DNA from: Dyella flagellata
GTDB lineage: Bacteria > Pseudomonadota > Gammaproteobacteria > Xanthomonadales > Rhodanobacteraceae
Direction: 5' to 3'
Assembly: GCF_030160275.1 (NCBI RefSeq)
Contig: NZ_BSOA01000044.1
Coordinates: 62,001-126,000, forward strand
Length of the DNA: 64,000 nt
In this document: in pieces, positions 17,556-26,333 of the stretch
Position numbering within the stretch: position 1 is the stretch's first letter
Layout: each line of letters starts with the position of its first letter
Made by a program: the position numbers and the translations under genes
The notes under the pieces: model-generated
Seen by the model: the letters and a program-made list of their open reading frames with translations, nothing else
Told to the model about the DNA's origin: nothing
Databases searched by the model: none

Positions 17556-18002
17556 ATGGCAACCGCCGAACGTAACGATCCCTACCGCGCTTTTAATTTC
17601 CAATTGCAGATCGACGGCATCGCGCGTGGCGGCTTCAGCGAAGCCAGCGGCCTCACTGCCGAAGGCGATGCCGTCGACTATCGCGAAGGCAGCGACAAGC
17701 AGTCCAACGTGCGCAAGCTGGTCGGCTTGCGCAAGTACACCAACATCACACTCAAGCGCGGCTATACCCAAGACACATCGCTATGGGATTGGTACATCAA
17801 CATCCGCAACGGCGTGGCCGACCGGCGCAACGTCACTATCGTGCTAATGAACGAGGCACATACGCCGGTGTTGCGCTGGCATGCCGAAAACGTGTGGATC
17901 AACAAGATCGAAGGGCCCAGCTTCAAGGCCAGCGGCAACGAAGTGGCCATGGAGTCCGTCGAGCTGGTACACGAAGGCCTGATCATCGAAGCCGGGGCTT
18001 GA
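17556..18002 (+). CDS. eCIS inner tube protein 1 (gp19/Hcp-like)
   Basis: A 148-aa tube protein building the rigid inner tube. It has the standard pattern: DPYRAFNFQLQIDG, GGFSEASGL, the LKRGYTQDTSLWDWY signature, and the C-terminal VELVHEGL strand. The length equals Pvc1/Afp1-type subunits. It sits 61 bp after sheath 1 and 3 bp before sheath 2, so each sheath is followed by a tube. An AGGAG-like site precedes the ATG. Confidence 0.95.
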   Translation: MATAERNDPYRAFNFQLQIDGIARGGFSEASGLTAEGDAVDYREGSDKQSNVRKLVGLRKYTNITLKRGYTQDTSLWDWYINIRNGVADRRNVTIVLMNEAHTPVLRWHAENVWINKIEGPSFKASGNEVAMESVELVHEGLIIEAGA

Positions 18003-18005
18003 TGC

Positions 18006-19997
18006 ATGGCCACCTACGCCACCCCCGGCGTCTACTACGAGCGGGCCGACAGCGACAATGCGGGCGTGTCGCCGCTGCGCACGGATATTGCCGGCTTCGT
18101 CGGCATGGCGGCGCGCGGCCCTTTGCACACGCCGCTGCCGGTGCAGTCGTGGCGGCAGTTCCAGGCCTATTTCGGCGATTGTATCGGGGGCGGCTATCTG
18201 GCTTATGCGGTGCGTGCGTTCTTTGAAAACGGCGGCCGTCGCGCATGGATCGTGCGCATCGCTGCCGATGCGGCCAGCAGCGCGGGGCTCGATCTGGCGG
18301 ATGCCGCTGCCGTCACGGCATGGCGCATCCAGGCCATCAGCCCGGGCGTTTGGGGTAATGGTTTAAGCGTTGCCTTGCGCGCCACTCATCGCCTGCAAAC
18401 GATCATGGACCCGCAACACTCGACGCCCGACTACGCGCAGGTTACGCGCGTCGCAGGATTCGTGCGCGGCACGCACGTGCGCATTCCGGTCAAACCCGGC
18501 ATGGCGATGTATCGCATGGTGGCCGCCGTGGATTCGGCCAACAACCGGCTCTATTGGGTCGATCCCGATCCGCGCGGCCGCACCAGCATCCAGCAATCGC
18601 TGACCGGCCTGGATCCCAACAGCACGCCCTTGCTGGAAAGCGTGGAATACACCGTGCTGGTTTTCGATGGCACGCGCCTGCTCAACAGCTACGAAGACCT
18701 GTCGCTGCTACCCGATCACCCGCGTTATGGCCCGCGCGTGTTGGCGCCCTTGTCCACGCCGCCGCCCAACCCGCGCGACTGGAAGCTGCCGGACGCACCA
18801 CCACCGGTCTGCATCACCGAACAACGCACGCCTTCGCAGATCGATGCGCTCGTCCCCCTCGCCGAGATGGATGCCGCCACGTTTCTCAGCGGCGGCCTCG
18901 ACGGTCTCAGCCAACTCACGGTGCGCGATTTCATCGGCGAAACCGTCGACGCGATGGACGACGACGCCACACGCCAAGACAAGACGCGCGGCCTGAGCGC
19001 GCTAGTCCCCATTTCCGAAGTCGCCCTGCTAGCGATACCGGATATCCATATTCAACCGGAGCAACCGCCAACCTATCAGCCACTGCCACGGTGCGTACCC
19101 AATCCCTGCCTGCCGCAGCCGCCGCCCGCGAATGCGGTCACGCCGATCCTCACACCGGATTTGCCGCCGCGTTTCAACGATGCGCAGGTCTACCAGGTGC
19201 AGGCAGCGATGGTGCAGCAATGCGAAACACTGCGCGACCGCTTCGCCCTGCTCGATCCTCCGTATGATTGCGTCAGCGATCCGCGCCTGGGCGTCGCTGC
19301 CGTGCGCGCGTGGCGCAAGCGTTTCGATTCGCCGTTTGCCGCGCTGTATTTTCCCTGGGCGCGAGTGGTCGATCCGCTGTTTCTGCCGGGGGTGCGTCCG
19401 CGCGACATTCCACCCAGCGGCCACGTCGCCGGTTATTGCGCCAGCACCGACCTGACGATTGGCGTGCACAAGGCCCCGGCCAACGGTGCGCTATCGTGGA
19501 TACAGGATCTGACTTCGACCATCGATGCCGCGACTCACGGTCTGCTCAACGACGAACAGATCGACGTCTTGCGCGCCATGCCCGGCCGCGGTCTGCGCAT
19601 TTATGGCGCACGTACGTTATCCAACGATCCCGACTGGCTCTACATCAATGTGCGCCGCCTGCTCAGCATGGTTGCCAAGACGCTCAGGCAGGCCGTTCGA
19701 TGGGCAGTGTTCGAACCCAACAACATCGCCACGCGCACCAAGCTGCATCTGGCCATTACCAGTTTTCTGCTCACCCTGTGGCAGCGCGGCGCACTGGCGG
19801 GCAAGACGCCGCGCGCTGCGTTCTACGTGATCTGCAATGAAGACAACAATCCGCCCGCCCTTCGCGATAACGGCGAGCTGATCATCGAAGTGGGTATAGC
19901 GCCGGCGATTCCGTTCGAATTCGTAGTGCTTCGCGTAGGTCGCGTCGACAACGAATTCGATGTCACCGATACCGACCAGGCAGGAGCAGCCGCGTAA
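18006..19997 (+). CDS. contractile sheath protein 2
   Basis: A 663-aa tail sheath protein with a standard layout: ATPGVYYERADS start, GMAARGPLHTP, FFENGGRRAWIVRI, then at once SPGVWGNGLSVAL (about residue 117), and the conserved C-terminal block KAPANGALS, RIYGARTL, INVRRLLSMV, WAVFEPN, FVVLRVG. Compared with sheath 1 it lacks the 425-residue insertion, but it has a Pro-rich segment around 345-385. Multiple sheath subunits are normal in Afp/PVC particles, where one forms most of the sheath and others sit at the baseplate or cap. Its stop overlaps the next start by 1 nt. Confidence 0.95.
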   Translation: MATYATPGVYYERADSDNAGVSPLRTDIAGFVGMAARGPLHTPLPVQSWRQFQAYFGDCIGGGYLAYAVRAFFENGGRRAWIVRIAADAASSAGLDLADAAAVTAWRIQAISPGVWGNGLSVALRATHRLQTIMDPQHSTPDYAQVTRVAGFVRGTHVRIPVKPGMAMYRMVAAVDSANNRLYWVDPDPRGRTSIQQSLTGLDPNSTPLLESVEYTVLVFDGTRLLNSYEDLSLLPDHPRYGPRVLAPLSTPPPNPRDWKLPDAPPPVCITEQRTPSQIDALVPLAEMDAATFLSGGLDGLSQLTVRDFIGETVDAMDDDATRQDKTRGLSALVPISEVALLAIPDIHIQPEQPPTYQPLPRCVPNPCLPQPPPANAVTPILTPDLPPRFNDAQVYQVQAAMVQQCETLRDRFALLDPPYDCVSDPRLGVAAVRAWRKRFDSPFAALYFPWARVVDPLFLPGVRPRDIPPSGHVAGYCASTDLTIGVHKAPANGALSWIQDLTSTIDAATHGLLNDEQIDVLRAMPGRGLRIYGARTLSNDPDWLYINVRRLLSMVAKTLRQAVRWAVFEPNNIATRTKLHLAITSFLLTLWQRGALAGKTPRAAFYVICNEDNNPPALRDNGELIIEVGIAPAIPFEFVVLRVGRVDNEFDVTDTDQAGAAA

Positions 19998-20539
19998 TGG
20001 ACCGCATCGACCCCCTGCTCAACCACAATTTCATCATCAACCTGATCGATACGAGCAGCGCACTGGGCATGCTTGGCTCAGCCTTTTCGGCCATCGCGCC
20101 GCGTGTGCTCGATACGCCCGTGGGCGGCTTCAGCGAATGCAGCGGCCTGGAGATGGCGATGCAGCCGGAGGAATACAAGGAAGGCGGACGCAACGGCAAC
20201 ACGCTGAAGTTTCCCAGCCGCGTCACCTGGAGCAACCTCACGCTCAAGCGTGGCATCGCCAACAGCACCGAATTGTGGGACTGGCACTACGGCTTCGTGA
20301 CTGGCGAAGGCACGCGGCGCGACGGCATGATCACCTTGCTCGATGAACAGCGAAACACGCGTTGCATCTGGTATTTCACGCGCGGCCTGCCGATCAAGTA
20401 CACCGGCCCGACGCTCAATGCGACGCAGAACAGCGTGGCGATCGAAACGATCGAGATCGCGCATGAAGGTCTTTATCAGGTGGGCGGTCTGGGAACGATC
20501 AGCGGAGCCATCGGCGCGATCGCCGGGCTGGTTGGCTGA
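19997..20539 (+). CDS. eCIS inner tube protein 2
   Basis: A 180-aa tube-family protein. The start differs from tube 1 (DPLLNHNFIINLIDT) and carries an extra stretch before the shared GGFSECSGLEMAM, LKRGIANSTELWDWHYG and IEIAHEGLYQVG. A Gly/Ala/Ile tail follows (GAIGAIAGLVG). In Afp/PVC a second tube protein (Afp5/Pvc5) joins the tube to the baseplate; this one has the size and gene position for that task. Assignment to the role is by analogy. Confidence 0.92.
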   Translation: MDRIDPLLNHNFIINLIDTSSALGMLGSAFSAIAPRVLDTPVGGFSECSGLEMAMQPEEYKEGGRNGNTLKFPSRVTWSNLTLKRGIANSTELWDWHYGFVTGEGTRRDGMITLLDEQRNTRCIWYFTRGLPIKYTGPTLNATQNSVAIETIEIAHEGLYQVGGLGTISGAIGAIAGLVG

Positions 20540-20557
20540 CAGGAAACCGGAGGCGTT

Positions 20558-20764
20558 ATGAGCATCGAAATCGGCGAAGTCTCAAGCACCGTACATACGG
20601 TGGATAGCGACCTTCCGCTCTCCGCCAAAGCCATGCAACGCCTGGTACAGCACGTTGCCCATGCGGTTCGCGATGGCGAGGCGCACCGGAAACGCTGCGA
20701 GGACGAACGAAAAGTGACCGCCGGCGTCGTTGCCGAGCGCGATGAAGAAAGTCGCGGCGACTAA
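20558..20764 (+). CDS. small DUF5908-like eCIS protein
   Basis: A 68-aa protein beginning MSIEIGEVSSTVHTV, the pattern of short DUF5908-type proteins found between the tube and LysM genes of eCIS clusters (position of Afp6/Pvc6). The rest is a charged helix (MQRLVQHVAHAVRDGEAHRKRC). The function in the family is not known. It has a good GGAGG site upstream. Assignment rests on position, size and the N-terminal pattern. Confidence 0.7.
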   Translation: MSIEIGEVSSTVHTVDSDLPLSAKAMQRLVQHVAHAVRDGEAHRKRCEDERKVTAGVVAERDEESRGD

Positions 20765-20776
20765 AGGAGCCTCCGC

Positions 20777-21472
20777 ATGGAACAGCTGCAAAAAGCGATG
20801 CTGCTGGTCGATTACCCAAGCGGCGCCAGCGACGAGTTCGAGGTGCAGTTCAATCCCACCGAATTCTCGCTGGAGAAAGCTGCGCAGATCGCTGAGATCA
20901 ATATCCCCGGCCTGGATTCGCCGTTGCTGCAATTCGTGCGCGGCCAAAACGAAAAACTTACCGTCGAACTGTTCTGCGACACCACCGAACAAGGCATGGG
21001 CGACGGCGCAGTCAGTGTCACCACGGTCTCCGACCGGGTGTATTCGCTGATCAAGATCGAACCTTCCGGCCATGCGCCACCTATCTGTACGTTCATCTGG
21101 AGCCCCAATTTCCCGGGTGCCGATTTGCTTGCCGGCGCAGGCAACCAGCGGCGCAACAGTTTTCAGTGCGTGGTGGAAAGCATCCGGCAAAAGTTCACCT
21201 TGTTCGCTCCCGACGGGACGCCGTTGCGCGCCACGCTTACCCTGACACTGCGCGAATACAAGACGCTGGACGACCAGCTCTGGCAACTCAATCTCAGCTC
21301 GCCCGATCGTAGCCACAGCTACGTGACGCAGCGCGGCGACCGTTTGAGCAGCGTCTCCTGGCAGTACTACCGCAAGACCAGTGCATGGCGGGACATCGCC
21401 ACGAACAACACGATCGAAGATCCGCGTCGGCTCGGCGCCGGCGTGTTCCTGCGCATCCCCAAGATCAGCTGA
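20777..21472 (+). CDS. CIS tube/LysM baseplate protein (Pvc7/gp53-like)
   Basis: A 231-aa protein. Residues about 1-165 form the CIS-tube domain (MLLVDYPSG, VQFNPTEFSLEK, LTVELFCDTT, TLREYKTLDDQL). The C-terminal 50 residues are a LysM domain (SYVTQRGDRLSSVSWQYY, ending LGAGVFLRIPKIS). This is the Afp7/Pvc7 arrangement that sits under the tube and links it to the hub. In these proteins LysM is thought to make protein contacts rather than bind peptidoglycan. Spacing to the genes on both sides is about 10 bp. Confidence 0.93.
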   Translation: MEQLQKAMLLVDYPSGASDEFEVQFNPTEFSLEKAAQIAEINIPGLDSPLLQFVRGQNEKLTVELFCDTTEQGMGDGAVSVTTVSDRVYSLIKIEPSGHAPPICTFIWSPNFPGADLLAGAGNQRRNSFQCVVESIRQKFTLFAPDGTPLRATLTLTLREYKTLDDQLWQLNLSSPDRSHSYVTQRGDRLSSVSWQYYRKTSAWRDIATNNTIEDPRRLGAGVFLRIPKIS

Positions 21473-21480
21473 GACAGCCC

Positions 21481-22701
21481 ATGGCTTCGACACTGACCTC
21501 GCTCTACGACGAATCTCAACTGCAGCACGGTTTCTACGTGCCGCAGTTCCAGGTAAAGATCCAGGGCGTCGGTTTGCCCAGGGACGTGCTGCGCGACGTC
21601 ATCCAGATCACCTATCACGACAACATCAAGGAAATCGACGGCTTCGAGATCACCGTCAACAACTGGGATCCCAGCACGCGTCAATTCAAATACGTCGGCG
21701 CTGAAACCTCGAGCACACAACGCGGCCTGTTCGACCTCACCGATAAAACGGTGGAGGTCTGGATGGGCTATGCCACCGACATGCGCCTGATGATGAAAGG
21801 CACGTTCACCACCTTGGAGCCGAACTTCAATGCCGGTACGCCCACGCTGACCGTGCGCGGACTCAATGCCCTGCACCAGCTTCGCCGCAAGCAATACAGC
21901 ACCACCTGGAACAACAAGCGCGACAGCGATATCGCCACCGACATCGCCACGCGTACCGACGGCAGCGCCGCCGGCGGCGCCAAGCGTTTTCCGATGCCGC
22001 TGGTGATCAACAGCCAGGCCAGGGACAAGGAAGCGATCCTTCCCTATGTCGCGCAAAACAACCAGTACGACATCGATTTCCTGATGGGGCGCGCGCTGAA
22101 GCTGGGTTATGTCTTCTACCTGGCGGAAGGCGACCCGAGCGCCAGCGATCCCCAGCAACAACAACAGCACGTGTACTTCGGGCCATCCGATGGCATGGGT
22201 CCGGGCATGCGCGACGTAACCTTCCGCTTGCGTTGGGGCGCGTCTTTGACCGAATTCAAGCCGACGCTTACCACTGCGAGGCAAATTCGTTCGGTCACCG
22301 TGAACGGCTGGGACCCGGCGCGCAAGAAAGCCATCTCGGTCAAAGCGAGCATCGACGACAAGGACATGAAGGTGAACGCCGATCTGCATCCATTGATCGA
22401 TGCGGCCGATGCGCATGACGAAGTCGTCGTCAACAAACCGGTGCAAAGCGAAGACGACGCCAAGCGCATGGCGCAGGGCATCCTCAAGGATCGGCTCAAG
22501 GAAATCGTCAAGGCCAGCGGCAGCTGCGTCGGCCTGCCCGATCTGCGTGCGGGCCGGCAGGTGGTGATCGAGGGATTGGGCGCACGCTTCGACGGCCCCT
22601 ATTTCATCCTCGACACCAGCCACAGCATCAGCGACGGCGGCTACGTCACGCATTTCAATGCGCGCCGCGAAAGCACCGGCAGCCTGGAGGGTCTGCAATG
22701 A
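21481..22701 (+). CDS. baseplate hub protein (phage late control D / VgrG gp27-like)
   Basis: A 406-aa hub protein corresponding to the gp27-like part of Afp8/Pvc8. FYVPQFQVKIQG, the DVIQITYHDNIKEIDGFEI strand pair, LRGLNALHQL, and YDIDFLMGRALKLGY are typical of the late control D family. In Afp8 the hub and OB-fold spike are one chain; here they are two genes that overlap by 4 nt (ATGA). ATG 21481 was chosen because sequence upstream of it lies in the LysM gene. It should form a trimer that receives the tube. Confidence 0.92.
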   Translation: MASTLTSLYDESQLQHGFYVPQFQVKIQGVGLPRDVLRDVIQITYHDNIKEIDGFEITVNNWDPSTRQFKYVGAETSSTQRGLFDLTDKTVEVWMGYATDMRLMMKGTFTTLEPNFNAGTPTLTVRGLNALHQLRRKQYSTTWNNKRDSDIATDIATRTDGSAAGGAKRFPMPLVINSQARDKEAILPYVAQNNQYDIDFLMGRALKLGYVFYLAEGDPSASDPQQQQQHVYFGPSDGMGPGMRDVTFRLRWGASLTEFKPTLTTARQIRSVTVNGWDPARKKAISVKASIDDKDMKVNADLHPLIDAADAHDEVVVNKPVQSEDDAKRMAQGILKDRLKEIVKASGSCVGLPDLRAGRQVVIEGLGARFDGPYFILDTSHSISDGGYVTHFNARRESTGSLEGLQ

Positions 22702-23195
22702 GCACGATGCACGGCGTAGTGATCGGCATCGTCAAGGAAATCGATCCGACGCAGGCGCGGGTCAAGCTGGATTTTCCGTGGAAACAGCCAGCGCAGCGCA
22801 GCAACTGGGCGCGCATCGCCGCACCCATGAGCGGCGGCAAGCGCGGCGTGTACGTGATGCCGGAGCTGGAAGACGAAGCATTGGTCGCCTTCGATCACGG
22901 TGATTTCGAGCAGCCCTATGTGGTGGGTTTTCTATGGAACGGCCAGGACCTGCCGCCGGCCGACAAGCGCGAAGTGCGCGTGATTCGCTCGGTCAACAAC
23001 CACCAGATCGTCATCTACGACAATCCCGCACAAGGCGCCGACAAGGGCTTTATCCGCATCCAGGATGCCCACGGCAACATGGTCGAACTGGCCAATGGCC
23101 AAGTCACCATCAAGTCCGTCGGCAAGCTGCAGCTCAACGCACCCAACGTCACCATCAACGGGCGCCTGGTCGCGCCGGTTGGCCCGCCGATCTGA
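22698..23195 (+). CDS. baseplate spike protein V (gp5 OB-fold)
   Basis: A 165-aa spike. An OB fold fills residues 1-80 (GVVIGIVKEIDP, VKLDFPWK, WARIAAPMSGGKRGVYVMPELEDEALVAFDHGD divided over the strands), and VVGFLWNG closes it. Then a short beta-helix of hydrophobic alternation (HQIVIYDN, GFIRIQDAHGNMVELA, LQLNAPNVTINGRL) runs to the end. This tip is the membrane-piercing needle. It overlaps the hub gene, so equal synthesis is expected. No PAAR gene was found next to it. Confidence 0.92.
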   Translation: MSTMHGVVIGIVKEIDPTQARVKLDFPWKQPAQRSNWARIAAPMSGGKRGVYVMPELEDEALVAFDHGDFEQPYVVGFLWNGQDLPPADKREVRVIRSVNNHQIVIYDNPAQGADKGFIRIQDAHGNMVELANGQVTIKSVGKLQLNAPNVTINGRLVAPVGPPI

Positions 23196-23208
23196 CCCGG
23201 AGCGCAGC

Positions 23209-23934
23209 ATGACTACCGACATCGATCTCACTATTGCCGATGCGCCCTGTGTAGAACTGAGCGCGCTTGGCGATCTGCCCAGCATTCCCCTGCTGGGCGG
23301 CGCGCAACTCAACGCATTCGTGGATTTCGCCAGCGGCCCGCCAACCGATTGCAAGTTGAATTTGAACCTGCTGATCCAGCTAGGCCCCTTGTTCGCCAGC
23401 ATGGCATGTCTGTTCAAGATTCTTGATGTGATCAGCAAGATCAAGGATTTCGCCACCGCAGTGCCGGACCCGACCAAGCTTCTGACCGCCGTGCCGAAAT
23501 TGCTTGAATCCATTGCCAAGCTGGAAGGCTGCATCCCGGCACTGCAGATTCCGAATCTGCTCGCAATGCTCAAGCACATCCTGCTGTTGATCATCAACAT
23601 CCTGCTGTGCTTTTTGAATCAGATCGACAGCATTCTCAAATTCAAGCTGACGCTGGATTTCGATGCGGCCCAGGGCAATCCGGCATTGCTGCAAACGCTG
23701 ACCTGCGCCAGCGACAGCGCGGATGCGGCGATGAAGAACGCGATGTCATCGCTGCAACCGCTGCAAGCCTTAATGATGATCATCGGCATCATCGGCGGAT
23801 TAATCGGCCAATCGCTGGAGCTGCCCGATTTCAGCGCGATTCCCAACGAACTGGCGGACATCGAAAAAACCGTCGCCGGGGTCAAGTCCGCCGTGCAAGG
23901 TTTGCAGGGCATCGTGGAATCACTACCGGGTTGA
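23209..23934 (+). CDS. hydrophobic eCIS protein of unknown function, in the PAAR position
   Basis: A 241-aa protein located between the spike and gp25 genes, where Afp/PVC clusters have the PAAR tip (Afp10). It does not look like PAAR. Instead it has several long hydrophobic stretches: KHILLLIINILLCFL (about 123-137) and MMIIGIIGGLIG (about 187-198), plus amphipathic helices and scattered Cys residues. It may be a helical bundle placed in the tube or near the spike, for example a pore-forming or translocation helper; this is speculation. No signal peptide is present. ATG 23209 follows a GGAGC site. Confidence 0.7.
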   Translation: MTTDIDLTIADAPCVELSALGDLPSIPLLGGAQLNAFVDFASGPPTDCKLNLNLLIQLGPLFASMACLFKILDVISKIKDFATAVPDPTKLLTAVPKLLESIAKLEGCIPALQIPNLLAMLKHILLLIINILLCFLNQIDSILKFKLTLDFDAAQGNPALLQTLTCASDSADAAMKNAMSSLQPLQALMMIIGIIGGLIGQSLELPDFSAIPNELADIEKTVAGVKSAVQGLQGIVESLPG

Positions 23935-23943
23935 GGACGAACG

Positions 23944-24348
23944 ATGAGCGACGACACCCGCGAATTCCTTGGCATCGGCTGGAAATTCCCGCTGCAGGTC
24001 ACAGCCGGCGGCGGCATTGCCCGATCGCGCTACGAACAGCGTATCGAGGAGTCGATTTACCTGATTCTCTCCACCGCCAAAGGCGAACGCGTGATGCTCG
24101 ACGATTTCGGCTGCGGCATCCAGGATCTTGTGTTCGCGCCGAACAACGCGGTCACGCGCGCACGCGTAGTGCAGAACGTGCGCAAGGCCTTGACCACCTA
24201 CGAACCCCGTATCGACGTGCTTGATGTCAGCGCCGACAGCCAGCCGAACCAGGACAACCTGTTGCTGATCCGCGTCAGCTACCGCATCCGCAGCAACAAC
24301 GCGATCGGCAACATGGTCTATCCCTTCTACATCCAGGAGGCAGCCTGA
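23944..24348 (+). CDS. GPW/gp25 family baseplate wedge protein (Pvc9-like)
   Basis: A 134-aa wedge protein. Family pattern: GIGWKFPLQV, the EESIYLILSTAKGERVMLDDFGCG block split across helix and strand, and the final LLLIRVSYRI. It contacts the first sheath ring and starts sheath growth. Its stop overlaps the baseplate J start by 1 nt (TGATG), and the length is standard. Confidence 0.95.
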   Translation: MSDDTREFLGIGWKFPLQVTAGGGIARSRYEQRIEESIYLILSTAKGERVMLDDFGCGIQDLVFAPNNAVTRARVVQNVRKALTTYEPRIDVLDVSADSQPNQDNLLLIRVSYRIRSNNAIGNMVYPFYIQEAA

Positions 24349-26333
24349 TGCCGCTCGATAATCTGCTGCCCATCATCGACGATCGCAGCTACGACGATAT
24401 TGTCAGCGAGATCCGGAACCGCATTGCGCGCTATGCGCCGGAGTGGCAGCCCGGCGATTCCGCCTGGACCGATGTCAACGACAACGATCCGGGCGTGACG
24501 TTCGCGCAAGTCTTCGCCTGGCTGGCAGACATGCTGCTGTATCGCATGAACCTGGTGCCGCAGCTCAACTACATCAAGTTTCTGCAACTTCTTGGCATCG
24601 AGCTGCAGCCGGCGTCACCTGCTTCCGCCGAGGTGACGCTGCCGGTACTGGCCAGTTGCACGCAAAGCGTGGTGACGGTACCGGCGCGCGTGCAGCTCAG
24701 CGCCGATCCGGGCGACGGCGGACCGCCGCTGATTTTTGAAACCGTCGGTTCGCTCAAGGCATTCCGCGCAAAACTGGATCAGTTGCTCAGCGCCGAAGGC
24801 GGCGGTGGTTACAGCGACATCACTTCGGCCAACGACGGCGTCACCGGTTTTCAACCGTTTGGCGCGCAAGCGGCCAAGGACGCGGAATTTGCACTGGGCT
24901 TCGTCGACAGCGCGGCACTGCCTTCGGAGCTGCTGGATCTTTCCATCAGCGTGCAAAGCGACCCGCAGGCGAGCGGTTGGTATGGCTGCGGCGACAACAT
25001 CACCCTGCCGGCCAACCTGGCCTGGGAATATTGGAATGGCACGTACTGGCTGCCGCTGAATGTGCTCAAGGACGACAGCCTGGCGTTCACGCGCAGCGGG
25101 CACGTCACTTTGAAGTTGCCTGCCGGCGGCATCACCGCCACGGCCAAGCTCAGTGGCAGCAGCACCGATAGCACCCTGCGCTACTGGATACGCGCACGCG
25201 TGGTGTCCAGCCAATATTTGAATCCGCCTTCGTTACTGGCCATACGCACCAATTCCGTCGCGGTCCAACAAGCCGAAACCATCAGCAACGAAGTGCTGGG
25301 CGGCAGCGACGGCAGCCGCAATCAGACGTTCCAGCTCGGCGCGACGCCGGTGGTCGCCGGCTCTCTGCAACTGCAGATCCAGCAGAGCAGCGATGGTTTC
25401 GACACTTGGACCGAAGTCACCGATTTTTTCGGCGCGGGTCCGAACGACATGGTGTATGTACTCGACCGCACCGCAGGAACGATTCTCTGCGGCGATGGCA
25501 TCAACGGCGCGATCCCGGTGGCCTTTATCGGTAACCCGGGCGGCAATGTGGTGGCGCGTGTCTATCAGGTGGGTGGCGGCAAGCGCGGCAATGTCGCGGC
25601 CGGCCTGATCGATACCCTGACCTCGCCGATCGACGGCATCGACAGCAACGGCGTAGGCAATCTGTTTGCCGCTTATGGCGGCCGCGACGAGGAAACATTG
25701 GACCAGGCCAAAAAGCGCGCGCCATTAAGTCTGCGCAGCCAGGATCGCGCGGTGAGCAACAGCGATTTCGAATATCTCGCCACGCAGGCAGGCAATGTGG
25801 CGCGGGCCAAGGCGCTACCGTTCTTTCATCCACAATTTCCCGGCTTGCAGGTACCAGGCACGATATCGGTGGTGATCGTGCCGGATACCGATGATCCAGC
25901 ACCGCAGGCCAGCGATGGTCTGCTGCGTACGGTGTGCAGTTATCTGGATGCACGCCGGTTGCTGGCCACGGAGTTGTTCGTGCTGCGGCCGCTGTACCAG
26001 CTCGTGCAGATCACCGGCGACGTGGTGGCCGCGGACGATGCCGATCTGGTGGCGCTCGGCGTCGCGATCGAGCAATCGCTGCTGGATTACTTCCACCCGC
26101 TCATTGGCGGAGACCAAGGCGACGGCTGGCCGTTCGGCGGCACCATCTACTACTCGCGCATTTACCAGCGCCTGCTCGCCATCGACGGCGTGACCAGCAT
26201 TACCGATCTCACCATCGTGCTCGATGGCGATGCGCAAGCGCCGTGCACGGATATTCCGATCCAGCCACATGCACTGCTGTATTCCGTGCAACACGCCGTG
26301 CTCGCCAACTACGCCAGCGAGGTGACGGCGTGA
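24348..26333 (+). CDS. baseplate J / gp47-family wedge protein (Pvc11-like)
   Basis: A 661-aa wedge protein. The N-terminal part (WTDVNDNDPGVTFAQVF, MLLYRMNLVPQLNYIKFL) is the conserved start of eCIS/T6SS baseplate J proteins. The middle is beta-rich. The C-terminal half has VGGGKRGNVAAG, the RAPLSLRSQDRAVSNSDFE block and the late YYSRIYQRLLAIDGV. It dimerises around the baseplate with tail protein I. It overlaps the neighbouring genes on both sides (1 nt before, 4 nt after). Confidence 0.95.
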   Translation: MPLDNLLPIIDDRSYDDIVSEIRNRIARYAPEWQPGDSAWTDVNDNDPGVTFAQVFAWLADMLLYRMNLVPQLNYIKFLQLLGIELQPASPASAEVTLPVLASCTQSVVTVPARVQLSADPGDGGPPLIFETVGSLKAFRAKLDQLLSAEGGGGYSDITSANDGVTGFQPFGAQAAKDAEFALGFVDSAALPSELLDLSISVQSDPQASGWYGCGDNITLPANLAWEYWNGTYWLPLNVLKDDSLAFTRSGHVTLKLPAGGITATAKLSGSSTDSTLRYWIRARVVSSQYLNPPSLLAIRTNSVAVQQAETISNEVLGGSDGSRNQTFQLGATPVVAGSLQLQIQQSSDGFDTWTEVTDFFGAGPNDMVYVLDRTAGTILCGDGINGAIPVAFIGNPGGNVVARVYQVGGGKRGNVAAGLIDTLTSPIDGIDSNGVGNLFAAYGGRDEETLDQAKKRAPLSLRSQDRAVSNSDFEYLATQAGNVARAKALPFFHPQFPGLQVPGTISVVIVPDTDDPAPQASDGLLRTVCSYLDARRLLATELFVLRPLYQLVQITGDVVAADDADLVALGVAIEQSLLDYFHPLIGGDQGDGWPFGGTIYYSRIYQRLLAIDGVTSITDLTIVLDGDAQAPCTDIPIQPHALLYSVQHAVLANYASEVTA

